Shown here in pieces: positions 1 to 9,483 of a DNA stretch of 58,906 nt. Origin of the DNA: Fibrobacteria bacterium (GTDB lineage: Bacteria > Fibrobacterota > Fibrobacteria > UBA11236 > JADFYW01); NCBI GenBank assembly GCA_015232855.1, contig JADFYW010000011.1:1-58906 (forward strand), given 5' to 3'. Position numbers and translations under genes: made by a program. How positions within the stretch are numbered: the stretch's first letter is position 1; each line of letters begins with the position of its first letter. Under the pieces are notes generated by a model that made no database searches, was not told the origin of the DNA, and saw nothing but the letters and a program-made list of their open reading frames with translations.

Positions 1-9
1 AAAGTATTT

Positions 10-2100
10 ATGCTGCATATAGGGGGTTCCGGTGGGCTTGAAATAGAAACGCACATTCTCAACAATGATACCGGAAGAAGTATTGTGAGCCTCGAAAACG
101 AGACACCTGGATTTGGTGACGCGCGGTATGTGCCCGGGGAGGGGTTTTTTGCGACTGAAGTAAAAGAATCTCTTACTTCCAGGAGGTTTTGTGGTTGGAG
201 TAATTATAAGATTCCTAATAAAGATGTGGTGAGCTTTCTCAAGAAATTTAGTGATGAGATAAACGATCCTGAACTCTACTTCAAAGGACGGGAAGTGGAT
301 GTTATGCTTGCGAAGGCTGAAATTACCGGTATTCAGCTTTCAGCAAATGAAAAACAAAACAGCCGTTATTTGTTCGGAATAGTGTATCAATTGGGCAGTT
401 TCGTCATAGATGTTCAAAAATTGCTGGAAGAGAGGGAAAAGGGGCAGAAGTGCGTTTTTACCCCCTCGGGCTGGATTGATTTGGAAGACAACCGTTTTTT
501 TTGGCTTCGTTCAGTAAAAAAAGAAGATATGGTTATAGAGGGTGAACGAACCTTCCTCTGGATGGGACGCAGCCGGGCACTGAGAGTTTTTAATCTTTTT
601 AACCCTGAGATTATCAGTTTTGATTATTCCAAATATCCGGCCTTGCAGGCGCTTAAACCAAGCCAAATGGCGGATGATGAAATATCACAAGAGCCCCATA
701 TTGGGCATTTGCGCAGTTATCAAAAAGAGGGGTTTAAGTGGCTTGCCTATTTGTACTTGAATAACATTTCCGGGATTTTAGCTGATGAAATGGGGTTGGG
801 TAAGACTCACCAGGTTATGGCCCTAATCCAGCGGGTAGTGCATCAGCAGACTGATGCAAGGATTCTGGTTGTGTGTCCCACATCGGTTATCTATCATTGG
901 CGAGATAAGTTCGCCCAGTTTTATCCGGATGTATCGGTAACCCTCTTTCATTCCCAACAGAGACAATGGGATGAAACGACCCAAAACAAACAGGTACTCG
1001 TTACCAGTTATGGTATTGTACGTAATGATATCGAACTTTTTGAATCGCTGGATTTCAATCTGTTGGTGCTGGACGAAATTCAATTGTCAAAGAATAAGGA
1101 TACGGAAATTTATAAGGCGCTCTCCCGCTTGCGGGCCGGTGCCTGGGTGGGGCTTTCGGGTACGCCTATTGAAAATTCAACCTGGGAGCTTAAAAATATT
1201 TTTGACTTGATTCTTCCTGGTTATTTTCCAGATAAAAAAGAGTTCGCCGAAGAAATTGCGAGCCGTCTCGATGAAGCGGAATGCCCCATAGCCCAGGCCT
1301 ATCTGTTACAGCTTATCCGGCCTTTTGTGCTCCGGAGGGTTAAGTCGGAGGTGCTTACTGATTTGCCTGAAAAGGTAGAAGAAATTTACAAATGTGAAAT
1401 GGTTGAGTCACAGCAACAATGCTATAACCAAAATTATGAAAACCAGGAAGTAGTTGAAGATTTAAAAACCGGAAAACCGACTGTATCTTATATGCATATA
1501 TTTGCTTTATTAAACCGGCTCAAACAAATATGCAATCATCCTGGTTCCCTGGAAGAAAATTTTTCCCGATTTAAAAAACTTAAAAGCGGCAAATGGAAAC
1601 TTTGTCGGGAGCTATTAAAAGACGCGCTTGGCAGTGGTCTTAAGGTAGTGGTATTTTCGCAGTATCTAAACATGCTGTCTATTTTGGAAGAACACTTAAA
1701 ATCACTTGATACAGGGTACGCAGTCCTTACCGGTGCCACCAGACACCGGGACCGAGTCCTTAAACGCTTTCAGGAAGATGAAGATTGTAAGGTGTTTTTA
1801 TGTAGTTTAAAAGCGGGCGGTGCGGGTATTGATCTCACAGCAGCATCAGTAGTTATTCACTATGATCGCTGGTGGAATGCGGCAAGAGAAGACCAGGCTA
1901 CAGGCCGGGTCCACCGTATAGGTCAGCAACGTAATGTTCAGGTATTCAAGCTGGTAACTATTAATTCCATTGAAGAGCGTATCGATGCTATTATTGCCAG
2001 AAAGGCCCGACTTGCCGAGTCGCTGCTGAATGCTGATCTCACGACTTCACTTAAACTGTTTTCTCGGGAAGAACTTCTCGAGATTTTGTCGATTGGCTAA
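10..2100 (+). CDS. SNF2/RapA-family DEAD/DEAH helicase, probably 5'-partial
   Basis: ATP-dependent DNA translocase of the SNF2 superfamily 2 group. The ATPase core has the Walker A segment DEMGLGKT at about residues 257-264, a motif II reading LVLDEIQ near 355 (DEIQ instead of the usual DEAQ/DEAH) and SGTPIENS as motif III. The C-terminal helicase half has VVFSQY near 546 and the arginine-finger stretch GRVHRIGQQ near 632. The roughly 200 residues before the core fit the poorly conserved N-terminal region of bacterial SNF2 proteins. The frame is open to the window edge (AAA GTA TTT before the ATG) and no ribosome site can be seen, so the true start probably lies upstream. Bacterial members are linked to nucleic-acid remodelling or RNA polymerase recycling; the substrate here is not known. 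Confidence 0.9.
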   Translation: MLHIGGSGGLEIETHILNNDTGRSIVSLENETPGFGDARYVPGEGFFATEVKESLTSRRFCGWSNYKIPNKDVVSFLKKFSDEINDPELYFKGREVDVMLAKAEITGIQLSANEKQNSRYLFGIVYQLGSFVIDVQKLLEEREKGQKCVFTPSGWIDLEDNRFFWLRSVKKEDMVIEGERTFLWMGRSRALRVFNLFNPEIISFDYSKYPALQALKPSQMADDEISQEPHIGHLRSYQKEGFKWLAYLYLNNISGILADEMGLGKTHQVMALIQRVVHQQTDARILVVCPTSVIYHWRDKFAQFYPDVSVTLFHSQQRQWDETTQNKQVLVTSYGIVRNDIELFESLDFNLLVLDEIQLSKNKDTEIYKALSRLRAGAWVGLSGTPIENSTWELKNIFDLILPGYFPDKKEFAEEIASRLDEAECPIAQAYLLQLIRPFVLRRVKSEVLTDLPEKVEEIYKCEMVESQQQCYNQNYENQEVVEDLKTGKPTVSYMHIFALLNRLKQICNHPGSLEENFSRFKKLKSGKWKLCRELLKDALGSGLKVVVFSQYLNMLSILEEHLKSLDTGYAVLTGATRHRDRVLKRFQEDEDCKVFLCSLKAGGAGIDLTAASVVIHYDRWWNAAREDQATGRVHRIGQQRNVQVFKLVTINSIEERIDAIIARKARLAESLLNADLTTSLKLFSREELLEILSIG

Positions 2101-2574
2101 TATATTACTCTGGAAAAAACAGCATTATTTGCTTAAAAAGGACTTTTTTTCTTACTAATATTTCGGGAATTTATGGTCATAGTATTTTTACGTTAACAAA
2201 TTAAGCGATTAAGATGCGGATAAAGTCGAAAATACCGCATATTAGTTGCGGAAAAGTAAAGATTGTGCATTTGAAGCTTGCTTGTTTGTGTCTCAAATGA
2301 ACCAGTTTAAGCAAAGAAATAATATTTCAGTCAGTAAAATCGAGTAGATAAATTTATTGGCTTTTAATAATAAATAAGGCGTTTTTAGCATAATTCTGTG
2401 GATAATCCTGATTTATTCATGCCCGGCTATAATTATTTAAAAAAAAGTCCTTTCCCCCTATTGTCACTCGATAATTAAAATGTACAATAGTACTGAGTTC
2501 GTTTTGGACTCATTCCGCCTACATTCCTGCTTCAGGCAACGCCTCCCTCCCATCCCCTTTTTTTATTAGGCAAA
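2101..2574. other. AT-rich intergenic region with two small hairpins
   Basis: No coding frame is convincing here. Two small inverted repeats are visible: CCGCA/TGCGG at 2235-2251 and CATTTGA/TCAAATG at 2268-2299. A plausible promoter for the downstream gene lies at 2461-2488. Just before the next start codon (about 2540-2556) there is a C-rich run, CCTCCCTCCCATCCCC, followed by seven T. No clear terminator for the helicase gene was found. Confidence 0.5.
2461..2488 (+). promoter_or_regulatory. Predicted sigma-70-type promoter for the 2575 gene
   Basis: A TTGTCA hexamer at 2461-2466 and TACAAT at 2483-2488 are separated by 16 bp; each is one mismatch from the consensus. Transcription would start near 2495 and give an ~80-nt leader that contains the C-rich run described for this gap. 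Inferred from sequence only. Confidence 0.45.
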
Positions 2575-3222
2575 ATGATTATGAAACAATTACAATTTTT
2601 ATACACCATATGTTTGTTCGCCTTCACCTTTGCGGTTGGCGCAAATTCAGTATCAATTTGTGTAGAAAGTTATGATCCCTTGTCTCAAGACAGACCATTG
2701 TTAACAGAATTCAGGAAGGTGTATACCGATGCTCAACTTGCACAGTGGAATAGCGCCAATTATGGGCAGGTTTATGCTGATATAGATAATACGATTGATG
2801 TAAAAGGAGTTTCTTTTACTAAAACTTTAAGGCCTGGAGATGAATTTATTGATCGCAGAAGTGGTGGTATCATTCGGCAGAATATATTAAAAGGCCTTGA
2901 CTATTCACTTTCTCTTGCTGAAGCAAAGTTACCAGCTGATGCTCTTGTTTTAGGTGTTGCTGACCCCGTTGTAAATGGCATTTTATTTGGTGTAGATGAC
3001 AATAATGTACCCCGTGGCGTGGCCTGGGCCTGGAATAGTATTAAATATGAACTTGACGGTGAAGTCTATGAAATTGTGTATTTCTACCATGGTTTTTACA
3101 ATATCAATGTGGGAAACCATGATTACTGGGACGGTGAAATGCATCTTGTCGCAAATAAAGCTGCACGCGTTGCAACAACATGCAACTTAAAAGAGATTAC
3201 TTATCAGGTTATCAGAGAATAA
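2575..3222 (+). CDS. Secreted protein of unknown function
   Basis: I do not recognise this 215-residue protein. It begins with a typical Sec signal peptide: a short basic start, a hydrophobic stretch LYTICLFAFTFAVG and a likely cut after GANS near residue 25. The mature part is acidic and rich in Asp, Asn, Tyr and Val, without membrane segments, so a periplasmic or exported soluble protein is likely. The start could be the ATG at 2575 or the one at 2581; neither has a strong ribosome site (AGG at 2568-2570 is the best). It has its own predicted promoter and ends 3 bp from the convergent pseudouridine synthase gene. Confidence 0.7.
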   Translation: MIMKQLQFLYTICLFAFTFAVGANSVSICVESYDPLSQDRPLLTEFRKVYTDAQLAQWNSANYGQVYADIDNTIDVKGVSFTKTLRPGDEFIDRRSGGIIRQNILKGLDYSLSLAEAKLPADALVLGVADPVVNGILFGVDDNNVPRGVAWAWNSIKYELDGEVYEIVYFYHGFYNINVGNHDYWDGEMHLVANKAARVATTCNLKEITYQVIRE

Positions 3223-3225
3223 TTG

Positions 3226-4233
3226 CTATTCCGTTTTGTCCCTGAGATTATTTAAAAAAAGTTCTTTCTCCTTACTTCCCCACCATTTTCTCACTCTGTC
3301 CAGGTTAAAATACCGGGTAAAATCCTCCCCCGGTTCCCAGTCGACACACTGCCGCTGGTTCCCCGATGCAGGGGTAATGGCACAATAAAAACAATGCAGA
3401 AGTTGATGAGGAGCGCCGAGGTGTTCCAAATCTATTTGTGACAGGCTCTGTTGAATCTGTTTTAAATAATATTTCCCTTCACATGAATATATTTTGTCTC
3501 CGATAATGGGAGTTCCCAGGCCTGAGAGATGGGCGCGTAACTGGTGCTTTCTTCCTGTTATCGGGGCCGCTATAATCAGTGAATAGCCGTTTTTCTCTTC
3601 AATGGTATAAAATTGACTCGATGCCGATTTCCCTTCAGCCTCCTCAAACATCTGACATCTGATTTTATTACCTGGCCGCTCTTTTAATGCTTTATTTGAG
3701 TGGCATTTTTTATTTGGTAAGTTTCCACGGATAACCGCGCAATAAAGTTTGTCCCAGTGTACTCCCGGGCTCATGGGCGAAAAATATTTCGCGTTACTTT
3801 TTTCCCGGGCAAAGACAACAATGCCGCTGGTACCTGCGTCCAGACGGTTTACCAGGGTTAATTGGTCGCTATCTTCATGTTCCCGCACCAGATTCACCAG
3901 CGTGTTCACGAATATTTTGCCGGTGCGGTGTACGGGGAGTCCCGCGGGTTTGTGTACCATCAGTAGTTTGTCATCCCGGTGTACTATTCTGAAATTTATG
4001 TTTACATCGGGCTCCTGGTAATTCCTGATATTGTAGGTGATTACATCGTCTTTTTTCAGGGGTGTTTCCGGGGATGCATGACTGCCGTTTACTTCTACTA
4101 AGCCGTCGTTGATAAGATTTTTCCATTTATCATGGGCCTGATAGGGGAAGCGGACACAAAGATAGTCTAGCAGTTCACAATCTTCAGTTAGCTGTTTTAT
4201 GTTGAGTGACAGAGAAGTGTTGACTAGAGGCAT
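3226..4233 (-). CDS. RluA-family RNA pseudouridine synthase
   Basis: Converts specific uridines of rRNA or tRNA to pseudouridine in the cytoplasm. An S4-like RNA-binding region lies near residues 25-70 (NLINDGLVEVNG). The catalytic motif NRLDAGTSG sits near residue 130 and holds the nucleophilic Asp; family members usually read HRLD, so the first residue is Asn here. The late motif PITGRKHQLRAHL matches the family. The frame can be extended five codons to a TTG at 4248, but the ATG at 4233 is preferred. The length of about 335 residues is normal. The substrate position cannot be told from sequence. It runs convergent to the secreted-protein gene. Confidence 0.88.
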   Translation of the reverse strand: MPLVNTSLSLNIKQLTEDCELLDYLCVRFPYQAHDKWKNLINDGLVEVNGSHASPETPLKKDDVITYNIRNYQEPDVNINFRIVHRDDKLLMVHKPAGLPVHRTGKIFVNTLVNLVREHEDSDQLTLVNRLDAGTSGIVVFAREKSNAKYFSPMSPGVHWDKLYCAVIRGNLPNKKCHSNKALKERPGNKIRCQMFEEAEGKSASSQFYTIEEKNGYSLIIAAPITGRKHQLRAHLSGLGTPIIGDKIYSCEGKYYLKQIQQSLSQIDLEHLGAPHQLLHCFYCAITPASGNQRQCVDWEPGEDFTRYFNLDRVRKWWGSKEKELFLNNLRDKTE

Positions 4234-4323
4234 AGTGTTATGAAGCAATTGATTATCGCTATGATAAGAAAATAGAGAATCTCCTGCAAAGTATTATTGA
4301 TTTTCTGGTAAAAGATTTATCTT

Positions 4324-4659
4324 ATGGCCATGAATGGGATTGATATACTTGTGCAGGCCTCCCAATGGTTGCGCCCTCATTTATATGAGGTGGGGTTCGC
4401 CATGATGGCGAGCTTATTGGTATTGTTTGGGGATGATTTTTTCCGTTGGGTGAAAAAACGTATCTCCCGTTTTCATTTTGTGCTTCGAGTTACCGTGTTT
4501 ATTTTGATTTGTGCTATGGTACTCCCTGCGATAACCTTTTCCGGAAGCCGATACCTTGCATCCTGGTTGCGGCATCTTGATAATGTGTTTTTACTGCCCG
4601 GGGTTGTATTATTATTTGTGCTTTTAGGAATTATTGCTGAAAAGCGTAAATTTTTATAG
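4324..4659 (+). CDS. Small inner-membrane protein, DUF3392-like
   Basis: A 111-residue protein with three probable membrane helices: VGFAMMASLLVLFGDDFF (about 22-40), LRVTVFILICAMVLPAITF (about 58-76) and a last helix at about 88-106. Basic loops (KKRISR, EKRKF) suggest orientation in the inner membrane. Size and pattern recall the DUF3392 family of proteobacterial membrane proteins, but this is recollection of the family pattern and not a search result. The function is unknown. The gene stands alone between a divergent pseudouridine synthase gene and a convergent small membrane protein gene. Confidence 0.65.
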   Translation: MAMNGIDILVQASQWLRPHLYEVGFAMMASLLVLFGDDFFRWVKKRISRFHFVLRVTVFILICAMVLPAITFSGSRYLASWLRHLDNVFLLPGVVLLFVLLGIIAEKRKFL

Positions 4660-4686
4660 GCGGTTTTCTTCTTCAAAAAGAAAAAA

Positions 4687-4884
4687 TCAGCCTGATTTCT
4701 TCTTGAGGAACATACGCAGCCCTTCCATCACTGCCACGCCCCCTAACGCACAGAGTACCAACTTGAGATAATCATTTTTTCCTTTGAGTTCATTCCAAAT
4801 GCCGAAGGTGCTTAGCAAATATAACATCAATATGACTAGAAAAATGCTGGCAAGTATTCTGAGGATGGTTTTAATATCGGGCAT
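4687..4884 (-). CDS. Small two-helix membrane protein, unknown
   Basis: A 65-residue protein with two hydrophobic helices (about 8-27 and 40-57), a short polar loop GIWNELKGKNDYLK between them and a basic tail LKKKSG. It looks like a small inner-membrane protein with both ends in the cytoplasm. I know of no family for it. The hydrophobic pattern and charged ends argue for a real gene, but no strong ribosome site was seen upstream of the ATG. Confidence 0.5.
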   Translation of the reverse strand: MPDIKTILRILASIFLVILMLYLLSTFGIWNELKGKNDYLKLVLCALGGVAVMEGLRMFLKKKSG

Positions 4885-5225
4885 AAATATTCCCCATTAT
4901 CAGATAACGGCATCCATCATAATACCTGATAAGCAAGCTGACAGAAGAACAATTTAAATCAGAGAAGAATATTTTTTTTTCATAGTCCGGGTAAATTTTA
5001 GTTTTCAATGAGGTTTTTCTTCAATTTATCTATAATATTGCAAAATAACAAGTTAGGTAAATCTTCTGTAAATAAGAGAGAGAATGTATATATTCTACCA
5101 TTCTAAACATTACCAAAAGAGTCAATGAAAAGTCAAAAAGAGGAGTCTTGGGAAATCAAAACCAGAGAAGCCAATTCCTCCTTCAATTACTATAATGCCG
5201 CCTGTCCTTAAATATAGCGTACTCT
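4885..5225. other. Divergent intergenic region, 341 bp
   Basis: Lies between the start of the small membrane protein gene (minus) and the ABC-F gene (plus). It is AT-rich with a run of nine or more T near 4970-4981. A TATAAT at 5191-5196 could be a -10 box for the ABC-F gene, but no good -35 box stands 16-18 bp before it. No RNA gene or repeat was recognised. Confidence 0.35.
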
Positions 5226-7121
5226 ATGGCCTTAATCTCACTTGACAATGTTTCACATAACTTCGGTAATCTGGCTTTATTGGATAATATCCAGTTACAG
5301 GTTCATGCGGGAGAAAAAATTGGACTGCTGGGTAGGAATGGAGCAGGGAAATCTACTCTCCTGAAAATAATCAATCGGGAAATGTACCCCGATGAAGGTG
5401 AAGTTTCTTTTCAGCAAGGAGTAACGGTAGCAAGGCTGGAGCAGGAAGTTCCTGCAGCCCAATCAGGAACTTGTAAAGACATGGTGCTTTGTGGACTGGG
5501 CGCATTAGGGAAACTGGAAAAACGGTATAATGATATTCTGGCGTTGATAGCTGAAACTGATGAGATTAAAGAAAGTCTGTTTAATGAAATGGATAGCTTA
5601 CAACAGGAATTGGATTTGAAAAACGGCTGGTCTGCAGGAGCGCGGGCCGAAGCGGTATTGACCCAAATGAGTATAGATCCTTCTTTGATTTTTGCTAAGC
5701 TTTCCGGGGGGATGAAACGGCGGGTGTTGCTCGCCAGAGCATTGGTGCTTGAGCCTGATGTATTGCTACTGGATGAACCGACCAATCACCTGGATATACA
5801 TTCTATTCGGTGGATGGAAAAATTTTTATCAGCCTATAAAGGTTGTGTGGTGTTTGTAACCCATGACCGTACTTTTTTACAAAATCTCGCCAGGCGTATT
5901 GTGGAGCTGGACCGGGGGAATCTTTTTAGCTGGGAATGCAACTTCCAACAGTATTTGGAACGCCGTGAAATGGCCCTTCATGCCGAAGAAAAGGCGAATG
6001 ATACTTTTGATAAAAAACTGTCAAAGGAAGAAGCCTGGATTCGTCGTGGCGTAAAGGCACGGCGGGCCAGAAATGAGGGCCGTGTACGCGCGTTGCTGAA
6101 GCTTCGTGCAGAATATAAAGATCGCAGAACCAGGCCAGGTGATGTGAATATGAAGATACTTGAATCCACGAAGTCCGGGCGTCTGGTATCAGTAGCCAAA
6201 AAAGCATCTTTTGCTTATGGGGAACAATCGGTAATTAACTCCTTCAGCTTTGATGTATTCCGGGGAGACCGGATAGCGCTTATTGGCCCCAACGGGTCTG
6301 GAAAGACAACTCTTATACGTATGTTACTTGGTCACCTTCATCCTACAGGTGGAACGGTTACGCCAGGAACTCAACTGGAAATTTCATTTTTTGATCAACT
6401 TCGGGATTCGTTGGATGAAGATAAAACCGTAATTGAAAACCTGGGAATACAGGGTGATTCTATTGAGTTGAATGGGAAGCGGAAGCATGTTATGGGCTAT
6501 CTTCAGGACTTTCTTTTTACGCCGGACCAGGCCCACAATCCTGTTTCCAGGCTTTCCGGAGGAGAAAAGAACCGTTTGTTACTGGCCAGACTTTTTACCC
6601 GGCCCAGTAATGTACTGGTATTGGATGAACCAACCAATGATTTAGATATAGAAACACTGGAGTTACTGGAAGAACTGGTTATGGATTACCGGGGAACGGT
6701 AATTGTTGTAAGCCATGATAGAAAATTTGTGGAAAATGTTTCTTCTATTACTTTGGCATTGGAAGGTGATGGTGAGGTACGGGAATTTTCGGAAGGTTTT
6801 AGTGCCTGGATACATCATTGGGAAACGAAACAGTCCCGGACTGCAAGGGTAATAGAAAAAAAACGGGAGACAACCGATAAGCCTAAGCAACATTCTGGTA
6901 CAGGAAAATTGACCTACAAAGAAAATCAAGAATTGAAAAAATTACAGGAAGATATTGAAAAGTTGGAAATTCAAAAAAAAGAATTGGAAAACACTTTTCA
7001 GGATCCGGACTTTTATAAAAACTCCTCCGACGAAATTTCCAATTTAACCAGGAAGTCTTCTGATATCACTAAACAGTTGGAAGAATCATATTCCCGTTGG
7101 ATGGAACTGGAATCAAGGTAA
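5226..7121 (+). CDS. uup: ABC-F family ATPase, Uup-like
   Basis: A soluble protein with two ABC ATPase domains and no membrane segments. Domain 1 has Walker A GRNGAGKST at residues 36-44, the signature LSGGMKRR and the Walker B region LLLDEPTNHLD. Domain 2 has GPNGSGKTT near 353, LSGGEKNR and LVLDEPTNDLD. Between them is the charged linker typical of ABC-F proteins, and the last ~70 residues form a Lys/Glu-rich coiled coil like the DNA-binding tail of Uup. ABC-F proteins act at the ribosome or, for Uup, on replication and transposon excision. The length of 631 residues fits Uup. The gene name rests on the C-terminal tail; another ABC-F subtype is possible. Confidence 0.85.
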   Translation: MALISLDNVSHNFGNLALLDNIQLQVHAGEKIGLLGRNGAGKSTLLKIINREMYPDEGEVSFQQGVTVARLEQEVPAAQSGTCKDMVLCGLGALGKLEKRYNDILALIAETDEIKESLFNEMDSLQQELDLKNGWSAGARAEAVLTQMSIDPSLIFAKLSGGMKRRVLLARALVLEPDVLLLDEPTNHLDIHSIRWMEKFLSAYKGCVVFVTHDRTFLQNLARRIVELDRGNLFSWECNFQQYLERREMALHAEEKANDTFDKKLSKEEAWIRRGVKARRARNEGRVRALLKLRAEYKDRRTRPGDVNMKILESTKSGRLVSVAKKASFAYGEQSVINSFSFDVFRGDRIALIGPNGSGKTTLIRMLLGHLHPTGGTVTPGTQLEISFFDQLRDSLDEDKTVIENLGIQGDSIELNGKRKHVMGYLQDFLFTPDQAHNPVSRLSGGEKNRLLLARLFTRPSNVLVLDEPTNDLDIETLELLEELVMDYRGTVIVVSHDRKFVENVSSITLALEGDGEVREFSEGFSAWIHHWETKQSRTARVIEKKRETTDKPKQHSGTGKLTYKENQELKKLQEDIEKLEIQKKELENTFQDPDFYKNSSDEISNLTRKSSDITKQLEESYSRWMELESR

Positions 7122-7235
7122 AAAAGAGTATTCAGTAACGAGTTTTCAGTTTCCAGTTATGTAAATGTGTTTCATAGGTTATTTTATTCCGATCCATAAC
7201 ATACTGGTGGCTAAAAAAACTTGGTGCAAAAGGAA

Positions 7236-8939
7236 CTACTTCAGGATCCAAAAAAATGAAGCTATCAGGAGGCCTACACCAATCCAGGACAATAGGAAAC
7301 CGATCACGCTGATTTTACCTGGTCTCATTATTTCGAAATCCGGGTGATTCACTATTACGCTCCGTGGAGCGGCATTGATTCCAACCGGCAGGGTAAAGGG
7401 TTCTACTTCGGGTTCTTCGTCGTTTACGGGGGTACGCAAGCAACTGTAAACCCGGTCTAAAGTTTCTTTATTCATGGGTTTAGTGAATATACTCACCACT
7501 ATGATAGTTATGAAACCCGCTCCGAGGTAGAGGATCATTTGCCAGGGAAGGTAGAGCTTCCCCTCCCACAGCATGAATTCGGGCAATCTGCCTGCCAGTA
7601 CCTGATTGAAATCCCAGCCTATGATACTGATGTTGCTGGTAAAAAGAAATACTGCGAAGCTCACCAGGGTAGAGGCCCAGGCCGCTGCAGGAGTAGCTTT
7701 GCGCCAGAAAAAACCGGCCCAGAAGGCAACACCCATCATGGCCATAATTTTCCAGAAAATTTCGAGACCGTGTACCACGCTCTCCATTTGAAATGCGAAC
7801 AGCATACCACCTGCTACCACAACAACAGCGGCGATACGTCCCACTTGTATGTAATGACGGTCACTTTTCCCTGGAGCGAGGAAGGGCTTATATATGTTTT
7901 CGGTAAACAATGCTGAGGAGGTAATCATGAAGGAATCACATGAACTCATTACGGCAGCCAGGAGGGAAGCAATAAACAGCCCGATAAGCCCCGGGGCTAT
8001 TTGGGGGAGCAGGTCACGGGCCATACGGCCGTAGATGAGGTCCACATCAAAGTTTCCATTCCCCATGTACATTCCAATGCCGCACAGGCCGGTTATGACC
8101 CAGGCGATGGTGCAGATACGTTTGGTGAACATACCGGTTACCAGGCCAATCCGGCTTTCGGTTTCAGTTTTACCGGCTGCGCACATACCCATGTTGTGTG
8201 GTTGAGTGACCCAGCCGATTAATCCATTGAGAGCAATTACAAATATATAGAAAGCTGTTATTTCGCCAGGAGCAACAATTTCAAAAAGCGAAGGGTCATT
8301 AATAGTGTCTTTGAGTCCTGATATACCTCCTACCATTCCAAGTGCAAATGGCAAAATAAGGAATGAAAGCACAATAGTTAATATGCCCTGGACGGTGTCA
8401 GTAATAATAGCGGCATTGAGTCCGCCAAACAGGCCGTAGGTAACAAATAAAACAGTCATAATGCTTATGGCGTAAAAAGGCGCAATCGTGCCGCTGGAAA
8501 CTGCACTTATCATAGCGCTAGAGCCTTTAAGCATAACGCCGATGTTAATCATAAGTTGGAGCATACCTACAAGTGCAAAAAGCATCCCCACACTTTTTCC
8601 GAACCGTATGTTGAAAAAGTCTGCTGTGGTAACCGCCCGCATACGTCGGAATACCGGGGCCAGAAGCCAGTAGAAGGGTGTGGAAAAAAGCCAGAGCCAC
8701 TGGTACCAAATACCGGAGGCTCCCACATGAAAGGTTTTAGCAGCTACACTTACTGCCTGGTCGGAATGAGTACCTGTTCCAAAAGCATGAAACAGCATCA
8801 TGAATTTTCCGAATTTCCTGTCGCTGATAAAAAAACTGGCTGCAGTGGTCACTCTTTTGGCTGCCCAGGAGCCAAGAATGGTAATTCCCAACAAATAAAC
8901 TGCCAGTACAAGCAGATCAATAAGATTTAATCCCAGCAT
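7236..8939 (-). CDS. Sodium:solute symporter (SSS family)
   Basis: Inner-membrane secondary transporter with about 13 predicted hydrophobic helices in 567 residues, driven by a sodium gradient. The N-terminal helix followed by a polar linker and FFISDRKFGKFMM, and the internal segment YGLFGGLNAAIITDTVQGIL near residue 168, match the sodium:solute symporter fold (the LeuT-like group that includes glucose, proline and pantothenate carriers). The C-terminal tail before the last helix is long and acidic. The substrate cannot be assigned from sequence. The gene runs convergent to the ABC-F gene, with no clear terminator in the 114-bp gap. Confidence 0.88.
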   Translation of the reverse strand: MLGLNLIDLLVLAVYLLGITILGSWAAKRVTTAASFFISDRKFGKFMMLFHAFGTGTHSDQAVSVAAKTFHVGASGIWYQWLWLFSTPFYWLLAPVFRRMRAVTTADFFNIRFGKSVGMLFALVGMLQLMINIGVMLKGSSAMISAVSSGTIAPFYAISIMTVLFVTYGLFGGLNAAIITDTVQGILTIVLSFLILPFALGMVGGISGLKDTINDPSLFEIVAPGEITAFYIFVIALNGLIGWVTQPHNMGMCAAGKTETESRIGLVTGMFTKRICTIAWVITGLCGIGMYMGNGNFDVDLIYGRMARDLLPQIAPGLIGLFIASLLAAVMSSCDSFMITSSALFTENIYKPFLAPGKSDRHYIQVGRIAAVVVVAGGMLFAFQMESVVHGLEIFWKIMAMMGVAFWAGFFWRKATPAAAWASTLVSFAVFLFTSNISIIGWDFNQVLAGRLPEFMLWEGKLYLPWQMILYLGAGFITIIVVSIFTKPMNKETLDRVYSCLRTPVNDEEPEVEPFTLPVGINAAPRSVIVNHPDFEIMRPGKISVIGFLLSWIGVGLLIASFFWILK

Positions 8940-9147
8940 ACCGAAAAATTAAACAAGAGAGCTCAGTCTATCAACCATTGAAAAATATCTGTAAAAAGCC
9001 TATTGATTTGGGATTAAAACTTTCGAATATGTGTAATAGACTCAAAAACAGCGTTTTTCCCTAAATTGGACAAACTCCGCATCGTTAAAATGGTTCTACA
9101 AAAAATGCACATTTGATTTCTGTTTAGATTATTATTTTCCGTTTACT

Positions 9148-9483
9148 ATGAATCATAAATATGCAGACATATTTGGCTATTCTAATTTTCGTAAGTTCCT
9201 CAAGGATTATCAGTATAACCGGAACACTATTGAGAGTGAATTTTCAAAATCCCACTTCTGTCGGCTTCTTGGTCTCCCAAATAGCCGTTCATATTTTCGC
9301 GAAGTACTTACTGGCAGGGCTGTGACCTCTAAATTTGTGGATAAATTTATATCTGTAATGGGGCTAAAAGGGAAAGAATCAATGTATTTTAGAGCATTGG
9401 TTAATTACAATCAAGCCAACAGCAAGGTAGATCGTGATATTTATAAGGAACAACTTTACTTTCTGAAATCAGGCTCTTTTTAG
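9148..9483 (+). CDS. TIGR02147-type protein, C-terminally truncated
   Basis: The 111 residues match the N-terminal third of TIGR02147 family proteins: an opening of the type IFGYSNFRKFLKDYQ, then a helix-turn-helix-like part with FCRLLGLPNSRSYFREVLTGR, then the segment FISVMGLKGKESMYFRALVNYNQA. Members of this family, mostly from Fibrobacter, are usually about 260-300 residues long and are thought to be regulators. This frame stops at 9483, right after KEQLYFLKSGSF. None of the following 300 bp in any forward frame looks like the missing part, so it is a deletion remnant or a shortened DNA-binding-only version. The identification is from memory of the family pattern. Confidence 0.7.
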   Translation: MNHKYADIFGYSNFRKFLKDYQYNRNTIESEFSKSHFCRLLGLPNSRSYFREVLTGRAVTSKFVDKFISVMGLKGKESMYFRALVNYNQANSKVDRDIYKEQLYFLKSGSF

